Positions 5,671 through 6,499 of a stretch of 6,499 nt of DNA are shown piece by piece. The DNA is taken from contig DJUJ01000091.1 in NCBI GenBank assembly GCA_002438345.1, forward strand, positions 23,049-29,547, written 5' to 3'. Position numbers and translations under genes: made by a program. The stretch is from Paenibacillus sp. UBA6285. Lineage in GTDB: Bacteria > Bacillota > Bacilli > Paenibacillales > Paenibacillaceae. The first letter of the stretch is position 1. Every line of letters begins with the position of its first letter. Under the pieces are notes generated by a model. That model had not been told where the DNA came from. It saw nothing but the letters and a program-made list of their open reading frames with translations, and searched no databases.

Positions 5671-6499
5671 TTATTTCATGATTTTGCAAATATCATTTGT
5701 GAATTGTACAGGATCGCTAACTTGCAGACCTTCGATCAACAGAGCTTGGTTGTACAGCAGATTCGTGTATAAACCGAGCTTCTCTTTATCGTTCTCAGCA
5801 GCAGCTTTTAAGGAATTGAATACTTCGTGATTGATGTTGATTTCGAGTACCTTATCCGCTTGAACCTCTTGGCCATTCGGCATCGATTTTAGAATTTTCT
5901 CCATTTCGATGGTCAGCTCGCCTTCCGTGGAAAGACAAACCGGATGAGTCTTCAAACGCTTGGAAGCTTTGACATTCTTCACTTTGCCGGACAAGATGTC
6001 CTTCATCGCTTCAAAAAGTTCCTTGTTCTCGTTCTCTTCCGCTTCCGTTGGCTTGTCTGCCTCGTCTGCTTCGATGCCTAGGTCACCGCTGGATACCGAT
6101 TTAAATTCTTTTTCCTTATAGGACATAATCATCTTGATCGCGAATTCGTCAATATCATCAGTGAAGTAGAGAATTTCATATCCTTTATCAGATACAAGCT
6201 CCGTTTGTGGAAGCTTCTCGATTCTGTCGATCGACTCTCCGGAAGCATAGTAGATATACTTCTGATCTTCTGGCATTCTTGAAACGTACTCGTCCAGCGT
6301 AACCAGCTTCTTCTCAGTGGAGGAGTAGAACATTAGCAAATCTTGAAGCGTGTCTTTGTGCATACCGTAATCGTTATACACACCGAACTTGAGCTGTCTG
6401 CCAAAAGCTTTATAGAACTGCTCGTATTTTTCTCTTTCATCCTTAAGCAAGCTTTGCAATTGACCCTTCACTTTGTTCTTGATGTTCTTAGCGATCAGG
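5671..6499 (-). CDS. htpG: Molecular chaperone HtpG (bacterial Hsp90), C-terminal part
   Basis: The frame enters open at the right edge and ends with TAA at 5673-5671, giving about 276 residues, somewhat under half of a typical HtpG (about 620-630). A GTG at 6471 is internal, not a start, because the frame continues upstream as LIAKNIKNK. The visible part covers the later middle domain and the C-terminal dimerisation domain. Family signatures include [60 protein letters not shown] and a charged linker (around [19 protein letters not shown]). It ends with the typical [13 protein letters not shown] and ICKIMK. There is no eukaryotic MEEVD tail, as expected for bacteria. The ATP-binding domain lies outside the window. 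HtpG is a cytoplasmic ATP-dependent chaperone acting with the DnaK system. A strong terminator follows 12 bases after the stop. Confidence 0.95.
   Translation of the reverse strand, partial: LIAKNIKNKVKGQLQSLLKDEREKYEQFYKAFGRQLKFGVYNDYGMHKDTLQDLLMFYSSTEKKLVTLDEYVSRMPEDQKYIYYASGESIDRIEKLPQTELVSDKGYEILYFTDDIDEFAIKMIMSYKEKEFKSVSSGDLGIEADEADKPTEAEENENKELFEAMKDILSGKVKNVKASKRLKTHPVCLSTEGELTIEMEKILKSMPNGQEVQADKVLEININHEVFNSLKAAAENDKEKLGLYTNLLYNQALLIEGLQVSDPVQFTNDICKIMK

Noticed and set aside
5648..5830. Plus-strand frame starting inside the htpG terminator
   Set aside because: It begins in the terminator hairpin and then runs antisense to the end of htpG, with no sign of coding.
1..6499. A new multi-gene system such as a defence island, CRISPR array, prophage or biosynthetic cluster
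   Set aside because: No direct repeats with spacers, phage genes, toxin-antitoxin pairs or transposase genes were seen. The neighbours are ordinary metabolic and housekeeping genes in separate transcription units.

Overview
The window looks like a chromosomal stretch from a low-to-mid GC Firmicute, most likely Paenibacillus or a close relative. This is judged from strong AGGAGG-type ribosome binding sites, a T-box leader, a DUF4362-type lipoprotein, a Bacillus-like HtpG, and a sugar-catabolic locus with two GH38-like proteins in a row. The genus is an inference from style and gene content, not from a database match.

Layout, left to right. (1) Positions 1-2693, plus strand: the last ~70 residues of a DUF5054-like protein, then after a 28-base gap a complete 815-residue GH38-type (alpha-mannosidase-like) glycosidase. 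They look like one operon whose promoter lies to the left. (2) Positions 2694-3063: a 370-base gene-free stretch between convergent genes. It holds a 10-bp hairpin, a probable bidirectional terminator, and a degraded, frameshifted relic of a methionyl-tRNA synthetase gene. (3) Positions 3064-5063, minus strand: a complete transcription unit for an archaeal-like, MetRS2-type methionyl-tRNA synthetase. It has a near-consensus sigma-A promoter, a T-box riboswitch with an AUG specifier codon, a T-box terminator, a ribosome binding site and a 548-residue protein. (4) Positions 5145-5609, plus strand: a small divergently transcribed DUF4362-like lipoprotein. (5) Positions 5621-6499, minus strand: the 3' part of htpG (bacterial Hsp90) with its intrinsic terminator, running off the right edge.

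The best understood unit is the metS module. Uncharged tRNA-Met should pair with the AUG specifier and, through its ACCA end, with the UGGU bulge. That would stabilise the antiterminator and raise synthesis of the enzyme when methionyl-tRNA runs low. This MetRS type is known elsewhere as a second copy that can tolerate inhibitors of the main enzyme, so a second metS may exist in this genome. The relic just downstream suggests that a similar gene was duplicated or replaced at this site. The glycosidases, lipoprotein and HtpG have no evident functional link to it. I found no CRISPR array, intact mobile element, tRNA or rRNA, and no convincing new multi-gene system.
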